Notes: generated from the letters alone by a model not told the origin. 10,032 bases of DNA from Bordetella parapertussis (GCA_945863085.1 CAMBCD010000077.1:1-10032), one strand, 5' to 3'. Shown: positions 1 through 7,437, counted from the first letter of the stretch. Translations and numbers: made by a program.

Positions 1-758
1 TCCTCAACGTGCTGTCGGGCCTGGAACAATCATCATCGGGATACGTGTTTGTCGGCGGCCGCGAAGTGAGCGGGCCCAGCCTCGACCGTGCGGTGATTTT
101 CCAGAGCCATGCGCTGATGCCCTGGCTGACGGTGATGGGCAATATCGCGGTTGCGGTGTCCTCGCGCTGGCCGGACTGGAACAAGGAAAAAGTCCGCGCG
201 CATTGCCAGCAGTACATCGACCTGGTCAACCTGACCGGTGCCGAGAAAAAGCGCCCGGCGGAATTGTCGGGCGGCATGAAGCAGCGTGTCGGCATCGCCC
301 GCGCACTGTCGATCCAGCCCAAGATGCTGCTGATGGACGAGCCGTTTTCGGCGCTCGACGCGCTGACCCGCGGCGTGCTGCAGGAGGAAGTGCTGCGCAT
401 CTGCGCGGAAACCCGGCAGACCGTGTTCATGATCACCCACGATGTTGACGAAGCCATCCTGCTCGCCGACAAGATCGTGCTGATGACCAACGGGCCGCAT
501 GCGAAGGTGGCTGAAATCGTGGTCAACACCATGCCGCGCAGTCGCACCCGCCACGATCTGCACAAACATCCGCACTACTACCGCATCCGCAACCACCTGA
601 TCGATTTCCTGGTCGACCGCTCCAAGGTGTTTGCCAGCGATTCGCCGGATTACGACCCGCGCCATCCGCCACTGGTGACGCCGGGGCTGGACTCTGCTGC
701 TGCCGCGGAAGCGCCGCGGCCGGCGGTGGCCGGGAAACCGCTGCTGGTGGTCCGTTAA
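1..758 (+). CDS. ABC transporter ATP-binding protein, nitrate/cyanate (NrtD/CynD) type, 5' truncated by window edge
   Basis: This is the cytoplasmic ATPase subunit of an importer of the nitrate/sulfonate/taurine family; it hydrolyses ATP to drive uptake. The reading frame is open from base 3, so the Walker A loop and the true start lie to the left of the window. Visible motifs in order are a Q-loop ([14 protein letters not shown], about 93-134), the ABC signature LSGGMKQR (from 264), Walker B with the catalytic Glu ([11 protein letters not shown], about 328-360) and the H-loop (ITHDVDEA, about 432-455). The stretch [10 protein letters not shown], followed by a His/Tyr-rich segment, resembles the tail of NrtD and CynD. 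About 40 further residues, rich in Ala and Pro, look like a disordered C-terminal extension. Cyanase follows 65 nt downstream on the same strand, as in cyanobacterial cynABDS operons, so cyanate is the favoured substrate. Nitrate, nitrite or a sulfonate cannot be excluded without the upstream binding protein. Confidence 0.9.
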   Translation, partial: LNVLSGLEQSSSGYVFVGGREVSGPSLDRAVIFQSHALMPWLTVMGNIAVAVSSRWPDWNKEKVRAHCQQYIDLVNLTGAEKKRPAELSGGMKQRVGIARALSIQPKMLLMDEPFSALDALTRGVLQEEVLRICAETRQTVFMITHDVDEAILLADKIVLMTNGPHAKVAEIVVNTMPRSRTRHDLHKHPHYYRIRNHLIDFLVDRSKVFASDSPDYDPRHPPLVTPGLDSAAAAEAPRPAVAGKPLLVVR

Positions 759-773
759 ATCCGAACGTTTGTC

Positions 774-796
774 CAAAACTCAGTTTCAAAACTCAG
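774..796 (+). repeat. Short tandem direct repeat CAAAACTCAG in the leader of cynS
   Basis: The ten bases CAAAACTCAG occur at 774-783 and again at 787-796, a 13-nt period, with a weaker third resemblance (ACACTCA) just after. They lie between the ABC ATPase stop and the cyanase ribosome-binding site. The spacing is a little over one helical turn, so a tandem protein site is possible, but replication slippage explains it equally well. No function can be assigned. Confidence 0.55.
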
Positions 797-823
797 CTAA
801 CACTCAATCCAAAGGAGAAGCTT

Positions 824-1279
824 GTGACAAAACCGATGAAGCGTACTGACGTCACCGAACTGGTGATGGAAGCCAAGATCAAGAAGGGCCTGTCGTGGAC
901 GAAAATTGCCAAGGCGGTGGGTGCGAGCAAGGAATGGACAACTGCGGCTTTGCTGGGCCAGATGCAGATGACCAAGGCGCAGGCCGTGGCGGCAGGAAAA
1001 CTGCTGGGCTTGCCGCCGTACGCCGTGCTACTGTTGCAGCAGGTGCCGTACAAGGGTTCGCTGCCGACGGCGGTGCCTACGGACCCGCTGATCTACCGCT
1101 TTTACGAACTGGTCAGCATTTACGGCACGACCTTCAAGGAGCTGATCCATGAAGAATTCGGCGACGGCATCATGAGTGCGATCGATTTCAAGATGGACCT
1201 GCAGCGCGAAGCCGATCCCAAAGGCGACCGCGTGCAGATCGTGATGAGCGGCAAATACCTGCAGTACAAAACCTATTAA
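824..1279 (+). CDS. cynS: Cyanate hydratase (cyanase)
   Basis: Cyanase catalyses the bicarbonate-dependent breakdown of cyanate to carbamate and CO2; carbamate then releases ammonia and a second CO2. It detoxifies cyanate and supplies nitrogen in the cytoplasm, as a homodecamer. The 151-aa protein is close to the usual 147-156. An N-terminal helical DNA-binding-like fold (about 10-75, with TAALLGQ at 40-46) is followed by the C-terminal catalytic domain. The catalytic triad of the E. coli enzyme is visible as Arg92 and Glu95 in YRFYE and Ser118 in GIMSAIDF. The start is GTG at 824, chosen because AGGAG (813-817) sits at good spacing; an internal ATG at 836 is the alternative. The preceding ABC ATPase suggests a cyanate uptake and degradation operon. 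No CynR-type regulator is visible in the window. Confidence 0.97.
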   Translation: MTKPMKRTDVTELVMEAKIKKGLSWTKIAKAVGASKEWTTAALLGQMQMTKAQAVAAGKLLGLPPYAVLLLQQVPYKGSLPTAVPTDPLIYRFYELVSIYGTTFKELIHEEFGDGIMSAIDFKMDLQREADPKGDRVQIVMSGKYLQYKTY

Positions 1280-1327
1280 GCGCGCGCATTTTAAGCAAAA
1301 ACTGCACGCGGCCTGAGTTGCGCGGGA

Positions 1328-1351
1328 GGACGGGCGAATCCTTCGCCGTCC
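1328..1351 (+). other. Stem-loop between cynS and dctP
   Basis: GGACGG (1328-1333) pairs with CCGTCC (1346-1351), and CGAA (1335-1338) with TTCG (1342-1345). One G is bulged and the loop is 3 nt, giving 10 paired bases. A run of C precedes a loosely T-rich stretch (GTTTCATTTT, 1360-1369), not a proper U-tract. It may slow or end cyn transcription, or shape the dctP leader; it is not a canonical intrinsic terminator. Confidence 0.45.
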
Positions 1352-1388
1352 ATCCCCCGTGTTTCATTTTCCCAAAAGGAGCATTGCC

Positions 1389-2489
1389 ATGAAAGCAGAT
1401 CGCAGGAAGTTCCTGAAAGGCGGCACCGTTGCCGCAACCGGCGCCGCAATCGCGGGCTTCCCGATGATTTCACGCGCGCAGACCGCACAGACCTTCACCT
1501 GGAAAATGACCAGCGCCTATCCCAAGGGTGCGCCGTTCTACATGGACGGTCCGGGCAGCGCGACCGATCTGGCGAAACGTATCGAAGCCATGTCCAATGG
1601 CCGGCTGAAAATCCAGGTATTCGGTGCGGGTGAGCTGATTCCGGCTTTCGAAGGTTTTGATGCGGTGCGTGCCGGTACGGTGGAAATGAACCACGCCAAC
1701 AGCTATTTCTGGACCGGGAAAACTTTCGCAGCGCAGTACTTCACCGCGGTGCCCTTCGGACTCAATTTTCAGGGCATGAACGGCTGGCTCTACGACGGCG
1801 GCGGCATCAAGCTGTGGAACGAGGTGTATGCGCCCTTCGGCATGGTGGCGATGCCCTGCGGCAACACCGGGGTGCAGATGACCGGCTGGTTCAAGAAGGA
1901 AATCAAGTCGGTGGCGGATTTCAAGGGACTGAAGATGCGCATTCCCGGCCTTGCCGGCAAGGTGTATGCGGCACTGGGCGTGGACGTGAAGCTGCTGCCC
2001 GGCGGCGAAATTTTCCCCGCACTGGAGCGTGGTGTGATCGATGCCGCCGAATTCGTCGGTCCGTACCAGGACCGCCGTCTTGGCCTGCAAAAAGCCGCGA
2101 AGTACTACTACACCACCGGCTGGCACGAAACTGCCACAGTATCGGAGCTGCTGATCAACAAGGCGGCCTGGGAAAAACTGCCGAAGGATCTGCAGGCTGT
2201 TGTCGAAAACGCCGCTGCGGCATGCAACGTGATCAGCGAAGCCTGGTGCCAGCGCACCAATGCCGAAGCGATGGAAGACCTGGTCAAGAACCAAAAGGTC
2301 ATTGCCAAACCGCTGCCGGACGCCGTGGTCAAGGCGCTGCGCGAAACCACAAAAAAGGTGCTCGATGAGGCCGTGGCCAAGGATCCGCTGGTGAAGAAGG
2401 TGCACGATTCGTACATGGCGTACAAGACCAAGTACGACGCCTGGGCGGGTTACAGCGAAGCCGTGTACCACAACAAGATCCGTGGCTGA
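1389..2489 (+). CDS. dctP: TRAP transporter substrate-binding protein, TakP-like (2-oxo acid type)
   Basis: This is the periplasmic solute receptor of a tripartite ATP-independent transporter, passing its ligand to the DctQM membrane complex. The 366-aa protein begins with a Tat signal: twin Arg in DRRKFLK (residues 4-10), a hydrophobic stretch, and a likely cleavage after ISRA (residue 30). The mature part resembles Rhodobacter TakP, which binds pyruvate and other 2-oxo acids. Shared motifs are the FGAGEL region (78-83), GNTGVQMTGWF (158-168), LKMRIPGLAGKV (181-192), and GGEIFPALERG with AAEFVGPYQD (205-228). TakP has Glu-Trp where this protein has Glu221-Phe222, at the ligand and sodium site, so ligand preference may differ. 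The start at 1389 has AGGAG (1378-1382) at good spacing; an in-frame ATG at 1359 would put ten residues before the Tat motif and is less likely. Lactate or another 2-hydroxy/2-oxo acid is also possible. Confidence 0.93.
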   Translation: MKADRRKFLKGGTVAATGAAIAGFPMISRAQTAQTFTWKMTSAYPKGAPFYMDGPGSATDLAKRIEAMSNGRLKIQVFGAGELIPAFEGFDAVRAGTVEMNHANSYFWTGKTFAAQYFTAVPFGLNFQGMNGWLYDGGGIKLWNEVYAPFGMVAMPCGNTGVQMTGWFKKEIKSVADFKGLKMRIPGLAGKVYAALGVDVKLLPGGEIFPALERGVIDAAEFVGPYQDRRLGLQKAAKYYYTTGWHETATVSELLINKAAWEKLPKDLQAVVENAAAACNVISEAWCQRTNAEAMEDLVKNQKVIAKPLPDAVVKALRETTKKVLDEAVAKDPLVKKVHDSYMAYKTKYDAWAGYSEAVYHNKIRG

Positions 2490-2997
2490 TTCTGCGGCGA
2501 CCCGGCTGCGTACCGGGATCGAACGTTTCACCGACCTCACCGGCCGGGCCACATCGTGGCTCGCGCTGGTGATTGTGGTGTTGATGGCGACCAACGTGCT
2601 GCTGCGTTACCTGTTCAGTTACGGCACGGTGTGGGCGCAGGAACTGGAGTGGCACCTGCTGGCGCCGCTGATCCTGTTCGGCATGAGTTATGCGCTGCTG
2701 CATGGCGAACATGTACGGGTGGACGTGTTGTATGCCAATTTTTCGCCGCGCAAAAAACTGTATGTGGATCTGCTGTCCGCGGCGTTGTCGGTGGCGATCT
2801 CGGTGATCATCATCTGGCTGTCGCTGAAATACGTGCAGCAGGCTTATGTCATCGACGAACAGTCTTCGGACCCCGGTGGCCTGCCGTATCGATGGCTACT
2901 TAAAACATTGATTCCATTGGGATTTTTATTCCTGATCCTGCAGTCCGCCGCGCTCGCGCTGGGCACGTTTGAAAAACTGAAGGCGCTGCGGTCATGA
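2482..2997 (+). CDS. dctQ: TRAP transporter small permease subunit (DctQ family)
   Basis: This is the small inner-membrane subunit that partners the large permease and helps dock the binding protein. The 171-aa protein has four predicted membrane helices at about 24-45, 54-73, 94-115 and 138-160, the standard DctQ layout. Family-type motifs are NVLLRYLF (38-45), the EWHLL segment (56-60) and HVRVDV (77-82). The GTG start at 2482 overlaps the end of dctP by 8 nt and has no strong Shine-Dalgarno of its own, which points to translational coupling. No better start exists before the first helix. Its stop overlaps the dctM start as ATGA. Confidence 0.92.
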   Translation: MADSAATRLRTGIERFTDLTGRATSWLALVIVVLMATNVLLRYLFSYGTVWAQELEWHLLAPLILFGMSYALLHGEHVRVDVLYANFSPRKKLYVDLLSAALSVAISVIIIWLSLKYVQQAYVIDEQSSDPGGLPYRWLLKTLIPLGFLFLILQSAALALGTFEKLKALRS

Positions 2998-4319
2998 GTG
3001 GAACCGAAATCCTGGTCATCCTGATGCTGTTCGGATTTTTCGGTCTGCTGATGCTGGGCGTGCCGGTGGCGCTGACGCTGGCCACCACCGGTTTTGTCTT
3101 TGGTGTTCTCGGATTCGGCGTCGATCTGTTCAACCTGCTGCCGGCGCGTATTTACGGCGTGGTCGCCAACTACCAGTGGCTGGCGATTCCGCTGTTTGTG
3201 TTCATGGGCGTGATGCTGGAAAAGTCGCGTCTGGCAGACGACCTTCTCGACGTTGTGGGACACATTGCCGGCGGACTGCGCGGTGGCATGGCGATCGGCA
3301 TCATTGCTGTCGGCGTGCTGATGGGCGCGACTACCGGTATTGTCGGCGCCACCGTGATCACGCTGGGCCTGCTGACGCTGCCGACGTTGCTTAAGCGTGG
3401 CTATGATCCGGGTATCGCCTGTGGCGCAATCTGTGCTTCGGGCACGCTGGGCCAGATCATCCCGCCGAGCCTGATCCTGATCCTGCTCGCCGATATCCTG
3501 CAGTTGTCGGTGGGCACGCTGTTTGCCGCTGCAGTCATTCCCGGCATGATGCTCGCCGCAATTTATTGCGTGTACATCGTCATCGTCGGCATGGTGAAAC
3601 CGGATCTGGTGCCGCCAATTCCGGTGGCGGAGCGCGATGCCGTTTCGCGGCGCCAGTTGTGGGCGCGTTTTTTCAAGGTTGTGGTGCCGCCGGTGCTGCT
3701 GGTGGCTGCTGTGCTGGGCTCGATCATCGGCGGCGTTGCTGCCCCGACAGAGGCTGCCTCGATGGGGGCGCTGGGCTCCATCCTGGTGACGGCATTTGCT
3801 GGACGGTTTTCGATGCCGGTGCTGCGCGAAGCCTGCCAGTCGACAACCAAGATCACCGCGATGATGATGTTCATCCTGATCTGCGCGCAGGTGTTTGCGC
3901 TGGCCTTCCGCGGCCTGCATGGCGAAGACCTGATCACCGACCTGTTCGAATTCCTGCCCGGCGGCCTCAATGCCGACATCTGGTTCCTGATCATGCTGAT
4001 TTTTTTCCTCGGCTTTTTCATCGAATGGATCGAGATCAGTTATATCGCCGTGCCGCTGTTCCTGCCGATATTCGCGCAGCAGGGCGTGGACCTGGTCTGG
4101 CTGGGCATGCTGATCTGCGTCACGCTGCAGACTTCATTCCTGACGCCGCCCTTCGGCTGGGCGCTGTTTTTCCTGCGCGGCGTGGCGCCGCCGGAAGTCA
4201 CGACGCGCCACATGTACATCGGCGTCATTCCGTTTGTGGCCATGCAGATGCTGGCGGTGCTGCTGGTGTTTCTGTTCCCGCAACTCGCGTTATGGCTGCC
4301 GAAGGCCATCGGATGGTAG
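2994..4319 (+). CDS. dctM: TRAP transporter large permease subunit (DctM family)
   Basis: This is the transport-competent inner-membrane subunit; it moves the substrate with a sodium gradient together with DctQ and the periplasmic receptor. The 441-aa protein is almost wholly hydrophobic, as expected for the roughly 12-helix DctM fold of the ion transporter superfamily. Typical features are the N-terminal LLMLGVPVALTLA segment, the first repeat motif ASGTLGQIIPPS (148-159), the APTEAASMGALG motif (250-261) and a later QTSFLTPPFGWA segment. The last two are equivalent to the sodium/substrate-binding hairpins and loops of the family. It starts 4 nt inside dctQ (ATGA), so the three TRAP genes form one translationally coupled unit. 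No frameshift or missing segment is seen. Confidence 0.95.
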   Translation: MSGTEILVILMLFGFFGLLMLGVPVALTLATTGFVFGVLGFGVDLFNLLPARIYGVVANYQWLAIPLFVFMGVMLEKSRLADDLLDVVGHIAGGLRGGMAIGIIAVGVLMGATTGIVGATVITLGLLTLPTLLKRGYDPGIACGAICASGTLGQIIPPSLILILLADILQLSVGTLFAAAVIPGMMLAAIYCVYIVIVGMVKPDLVPPIPVAERDAVSRRQLWARFFKVVVPPVLLVAAVLGSIIGGVAAPTEAASMGALGSILVTAFAGRFSMPVLREACQSTTKITAMMMFILICAQVFALAFRGLHGEDLITDLFEFLPGGLNADIWFLIMLIFFLGFFIEWIEISYIAVPLFLPIFAQQGVDLVWLGMLICVTLQTSFLTPPFGWALFFLRGVAPPEVTTRHMYIGVIPFVAMQMLAVLLVFLFPQLALWLPKAIGW

Positions 4320-4371
4320 CCCTATGGCAGTGCCAAATGAATTGAATGCGGCGCGACAGTAGAATCAGGGC

Positions 4372-5973
4372 ATGATCAACTCGATACGCGGCACACGCGG
4401 CATGGCGGTCGCACCGCACGCGGCGGCGTCACAGTCGGCGCTCGCCGTGTTGCGCGAAGGCGGCAATGCGATCGAGGCGATGATCGCCGCAGCAGCGACC
4501 ATCGCCGTGGTGTATCCACACATGAATTCCATCGGTGGAGACAGTTTCTGGCTGCTGCATGTGCCGGGTGAGGCGCCGGGCGCGATTGATGCTTGTGGTG
4601 CTGCGGCGCAAAGCGCGACGCGTGAGTGGTATGCCGAACGCGGGCTGACGCAGTCCATACCGCCGCGCGGCGGCATCGCCGCGAATACTGTCGCCGGTAC
4701 GATCTCCGGCTGGGGTGCTGCTTATGAACTTTCACGCAAGGCACTGGGCGGGCGTCTGCCGCTGACACGATTGCTGGCGGACGCCATCACCTATGCCCGC
4801 GAAGGCACACCGGTCACCACCAGCCAGTCCGTGCTGACTGCGGCGAAACTCGGTGAACTGCACGCGCAGCCGGGCTTCGCCGAAACCTTTCTCGATGCCG
4901 GCGGTGTGCCGCCCGCCGGCAGCCGGTTTTTCCAGACCCGGCTGGCCGATACGCTGGAGCGGATAACCACGGCAGGTACCCGCGATTTTTATCACGGTGA
5001 ACTGGCGCAGTCGCTGGCCGCGGACCTGGCGCGTGTCGGCAGTCCGCTGGTGGCGCGTGACCTTGCGGCACACCGTGCACAACTGGTCGATCCGCTGCAA
5101 CTGACGCACAGCGCGGGTACGCTGCACAACATGACCCCGCCAACGCAGGGCGTGGTGTCGCTGCTGATCCTCGGCATCCTTGATGCGTTGAACATCCGCG
5201 ATGTGCCGCAAGGCAGCGCGGATTATGTACATCTGTGCGTCGAAGCAACCAAACAGGCCTTCCTGGTGCGCGATGCCCAGGTGACCGACCCGCGGTACAT
5301 GAAGGTGCCAGCGCAAAACCTGCTGGCGCCGGATCATGTGTATTCGCTGGCGCAGCGTATTGATCGTCGTCGCGCAGCACCCTGGGGCGGGCGTACCCAG
5401 GCCGGCGATACGATATGGATGGGTGTCATCGACGGCGAGGGTCGCGCAGTCTCATTCATCCAGAGCATTTATCACGAGTTCGGCTCCGGCATCGTGCTGC
5501 CGGGCAGCGGCGTCAACTGGCAGAACCGTGGCTGCAGTTTTTCGCTCGACGCAGGTGCGCTGAATGCGCTGGAGCCGGGGCGCAAACCCTTCCATACCCT
5601 GAATCCTGCCCTGGCCCGCTTGTCCGACGGCCGCACCGTGGTCTATGGCACGATGGGTGGCGACGGCCAGCCGCAGACGCAGTGCGCGATATTCACGCGG
5701 GCGATCGAATACGGCATGCCGCCACAGGCGGCGATCAGCGCGCCGCGCTGGCTGCTGGGCCGCACCTGGGGGCAAAGCAGTGAAACGCTGAAACTGGAAT
5801 CACGGTTTGATGCCGGCGTGATGCGTGAACTGAGCGAACGCGGTCATGATGTCGAAATCATCGGCGCGTACGATGAAACCGTCGGTCACGCCGGGATGAT
5901 CATCCGGCAGGCCGACGGCGTGCTTGAAGGTGGAGCCGATCCGCGCAGTGACGGAGCAGTCGCTGCTTACTGA
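4372..5973 (+). CDS. Gamma-glutamyltransferase-family Ntn hydrolase, probably oxamate amidohydrolase (HpxW)-like
   Basis: This is a self-cleaving N-terminal nucleophile hydrolase of 533 aa. The expected nucleophile is Thr347 (AGDTIWMGVID); cleavage before it would leave a large subunit of about 346 aa and a small one of 187. The oxyanion glycines are Gly429-Gly430 (GTMGGDGQ). Residues that hold the gamma-glutamyl group in E. coli Ggt are replaced: the Arg of FREMAP aligns with Cys75 (IDACGAAA), the Asp-Asp pair with Cys388-Ser389, and the Ser-Ser pair with His408-Thr409. There is no signal peptide, unlike periplasmic Ggt. Motifs such as VVYPHMN (47-52), ANTVAGTISGW (104-114) and KPFHTLNP (405-412) recall the HpxW branch, which hydrolyses oxamate to oxalate and ammonia. 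Membership of the superfamily is certain; oxamate as substrate is inference. It follows dctM by 52 nt and may be cotranscribed. The Shine-Dalgarno is poor, and ATG 4402 is an alternative start. Confidence 0.9.
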   Translation: MINSIRGTRGMAVAPHAAASQSALAVLREGGNAIEAMIAAAATIAVVYPHMNSIGGDSFWLLHVPGEAPGAIDACGAAAQSATREWYAERGLTQSIPPRGGIAANTVAGTISGWGAAYELSRKALGGRLPLTRLLADAITYAREGTPVTTSQSVLTAAKLGELHAQPGFAETFLDAGGVPPAGSRFFQTRLADTLERITTAGTRDFYHGELAQSLAADLARVGSPLVARDLAAHRAQLVDPLQLTHSAGTLHNMTPPTQGVVSLLILGILDALNIRDVPQGSADYVHLCVEATKQAFLVRDAQVTDPRYMKVPAQNLLAPDHVYSLAQRIDRRRAAPWGGRTQAGDTIWMGVIDGEGRAVSFIQSIYHEFGSGIVLPGSGVNWQNRGCSFSLDAGALNALEPGRKPFHTLNPALARLSDGRTVVYGTMGGDGQPQTQCAIFTRAIEYGMPPQAAISAPRWLLGRTWGQSSETLKLESRFDAGVMRELSERGHDVEIIGAYDETVGHAGMIIRQADGVLEGGADPRSDGAVAAY

Positions 5974-5985
5974 GCCAGTCCTGAA

Positions 5986-7044
5986 TCAGATGGCGTCGGC
6001 GACGGCTTTACCGAGGTCGGTTGTACTGGCTTTGCCGCCGAGGTCCGGTGTTTTCGGCCCTTCCAGCAGCGCGGTTTCAATCGCCTTGACCACCGCGGCG
6101 CCGGCTTCCGGACAGCCCAGATGGTCGAGCATCATCGCGCCGGCCCAGATCTGGCCGACCGGGTTGGCGATTTTTTTACCGTAGATGTCGGGTGCCGAGC
6201 CGTGTACCGGCTCGAACAGCGAGGGGAACAGGCGTTCCGGATTCATGTTTGCCGATGGCGCAATGCCGATGGTGCCGGTTGCCGCGGGACCGAGGTCGGA
6301 GAGAATGTCGCCGAACAGGTTGGAGGCGACCACGACATCGAACCAGTCCGGATGCATCACGAAATGCGCGGTCAGGATGTCGATGTGGTACTGGTCGGTT
6401 TTGACGCCGGGATATTTCGCCGCCATTTCCTTGACGCGTTCATCCCAGTACGGCATCGAGATTGAAATGCCGTTGGACTTGGTCGCCGAGGTCAGGTGTT
6501 TTTTCGGGCGTTTCTGCGCCAGCTCATAGGCGAACTTCAGGATGCGGTCGACGCCCTGGCGCGAAAAAATCGCCTGCTGCGTGACAAACTCGCGGTCGGT
6601 GCCGCCGAACATGCGGCCGCCCACCGAAGAGTATTCGCCTTCGCTGTTTTCGCGCACCACCCAGAAATCGATGTCGCCGGGTTTGCGGTCGGCGAGCGGG
6701 CATTTCATGCCGGGCATCAGCCGCACCGGGCGCAGGTTGACGTACTGGTCGTAGCCGCGGCGGAAGGGGATCAGCAGGCCCCACAGCGAGATGTGATCGG
6801 GCAGCATCGCCGGCCAGCCGACCGCGCCGAAATACACGGCATCGTGTTTTTCCAGTTGCTTGAGGCCGTCTTCCGGCATCATGCGGCCGTGTTTTGCATG
6901 GTAATCGCAGCTCCAGTCGAGTTCGTCGAACTTGAACTGGATGTCGAATTTGCGGCCGGCGGCTTCGAGCACGCGCAGGCCTTCAGGCATCACTTCCTTG
7001 CCGATGCCGTCTCCGGGGATCACGGCGATGCGAAACGATTTCAT
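5986..7044 (-). CDS. ttuC: Tartrate dehydrogenase/decarboxylase, D-malate dehydrogenase type
   Basis: This is an NAD- and metal-dependent beta-decarboxylating dehydrogenase of the isopropylmalate/isocitrate dehydrogenase family. The 352-aa protein strongly resembles TtuC and E. coli DmlA (YeaU), which act on tartrate and D-malate; D-malate gives pyruvate and CO2. Visible motifs are IPGDGIGKEV (9-18), the substrate arginines (Arg95/96, Arg105, Arg131), catalytic Tyr138 (EGEYSS) and Lys189 (TKSNG), metal-binding Asp222, Asp246 and Asp250 (NLFGDILSD), and the NAD loop EPVHGSAPDIYGK (278-290). FGAVGWP (72-78) and PDHISLWG (82-89) separate this branch from isopropylmalate dehydrogenase. The start at 7044 has AGGAG (7056-7052) seven bases upstream; extension to 7152 would run through the rpmE terminator and is rejected. 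It converges on the Ntn hydrolase gene with a 12-bp gap. The exact substrate (tartrate, D-malate or 3-isopropylmalate-like) is not decided by sequence. Confidence 0.92.
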   Translation of the reverse strand: MKSFRIAVIPGDGIGKEVMPEGLRVLEAAGRKFDIQFKFDELDWSCDYHAKHGRMMPEDGLKQLEKHDAVYFGAVGWPAMLPDHISLWGLLIPFRRGYDQYVNLRPVRLMPGMKCPLADRKPGDIDFWVVRENSEGEYSSVGGRMFGGTDREFVTQQAIFSRQGVDRILKFAYELAQKRPKKHLTSATKSNGISISMPYWDERVKEMAAKYPGVKTDQYHIDILTAHFVMHPDWFDVVVASNLFGDILSDLGPAATGTIGIAPSANMNPERLFPSLFEPVHGSAPDIYGKKIANPVGQIWAGAMMLDHLGCPEAGAAVVKAIETALLEGPKTPDLGGKASTTDLGKAVADAI

Positions 7045-7106
7045 TTTGAAACTCCTGGTTTTATTCTGGACAGGCTTTGCGTGTCGGTTTTGCCAAACTC
7101 GTTTTA

Positions 7107-7134
7107 CAAAATAAAAGGCAGCCGTGAGGCTGCC
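7107..7134 (-). terminator. Intrinsic terminator of rpmE
   Basis: On the minus strand a perfect 7-bp stem, GGCAGCC and GGCTGCC (7134-7128 and 7123-7117) with loop TCAC, is followed at once by TTTTATTTTG (7116-7107). It lies 24 nt beyond the rpmE stop. This is a textbook rho-independent terminator and separates rpmE from the downstream dehydrogenase gene. Confidence 0.92.
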
Positions 7135-7158
7135 CTTGCTCGGATCATGCAAACCGCA

Positions 7159-7392
7159 TCAGGCTGCGGGAGCCTTGGGGCTGGCCGGTGTTTTTTTGCC
7201 GTATTTCTGGTTGAATTTCTCGATGCGGCCGGCGGTGTCCAGCGTCTTTTGCTTGCCGGTATAGAACGGATGGCATTCCGAGCAGACCTCGACGCTCAGA
7301 TCCTTGCCCATGGTCGAGCGGGTTTGCCACTTGTTGCCGCAGCTGCAAGTGACTGAAATTTCAGCATATTCCGGGTGTGCATCGGCTTTCAT
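7159..7392 (-). CDS. rpmE: 50S ribosomal protein L31, zinc-binding type
   Basis: L31 sits on the large subunit and forms part of a bridge to the 30S head. The 77-aa protein has the start MKADAHPEY, the RST(M/V)GKDL segment and HPFYTGKQ, all typical of the family. The four zinc ligands are present as Cys16, Cys18, Cys37 and Cys40, so this is the zinc-containing form rather than the zinc-free paralogue made in zinc starvation. The ATG at 7392 is preceded by an AGGAAA-type ribosome-binding site. The longer frame reaching 7509 would pass through the promoter and is rejected. The last dozen residues (Lys, Pro, Ala) are a slightly extended basic tail. The gene has its own promoter and terminator, so it is probably monocistronic. 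Confidence 0.97.
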   Translation of the reverse strand: MKADAHPEYAEISVTCSCGNKWQTRSTMGKDLSVEVCSECHPFYTGKQKTLDTAGRIEKFNQKYGKKTPASPKAPAA

Positions 7393-7437
7393 CGCGATTT
7401 CCTGAACTGAGTGCCCGAACGAAGCGGGAAACCCGTA

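Noticed and set aside
1359..1388. Ten-residue N-terminal extension of the TRAP receptor
   Set aside because: It would precede the Tat motif unusually far, and ATG 1389 has a better placed AGGAG.
1470..2594. Long open frame (374 codons) antisense to dctP
   Set aside because: The product is His/Arg-rich without recognisable motifs and mirrors the codon bias of the real TRAP gene.
2844..3920. Open frame (358 codons) antisense to dctQ and dctM
   Set aside because: The product is extremely His, Gln, Asp and Arg rich, the typical reverse reading of a hydrophobic membrane protein gene.
7045..7152. Upstream extension of the tartrate dehydrogenase
   Set aside because: It would be translated through the rpmE terminator hairpin; ATG 7044 has an AGGAG site and the family-typical start.
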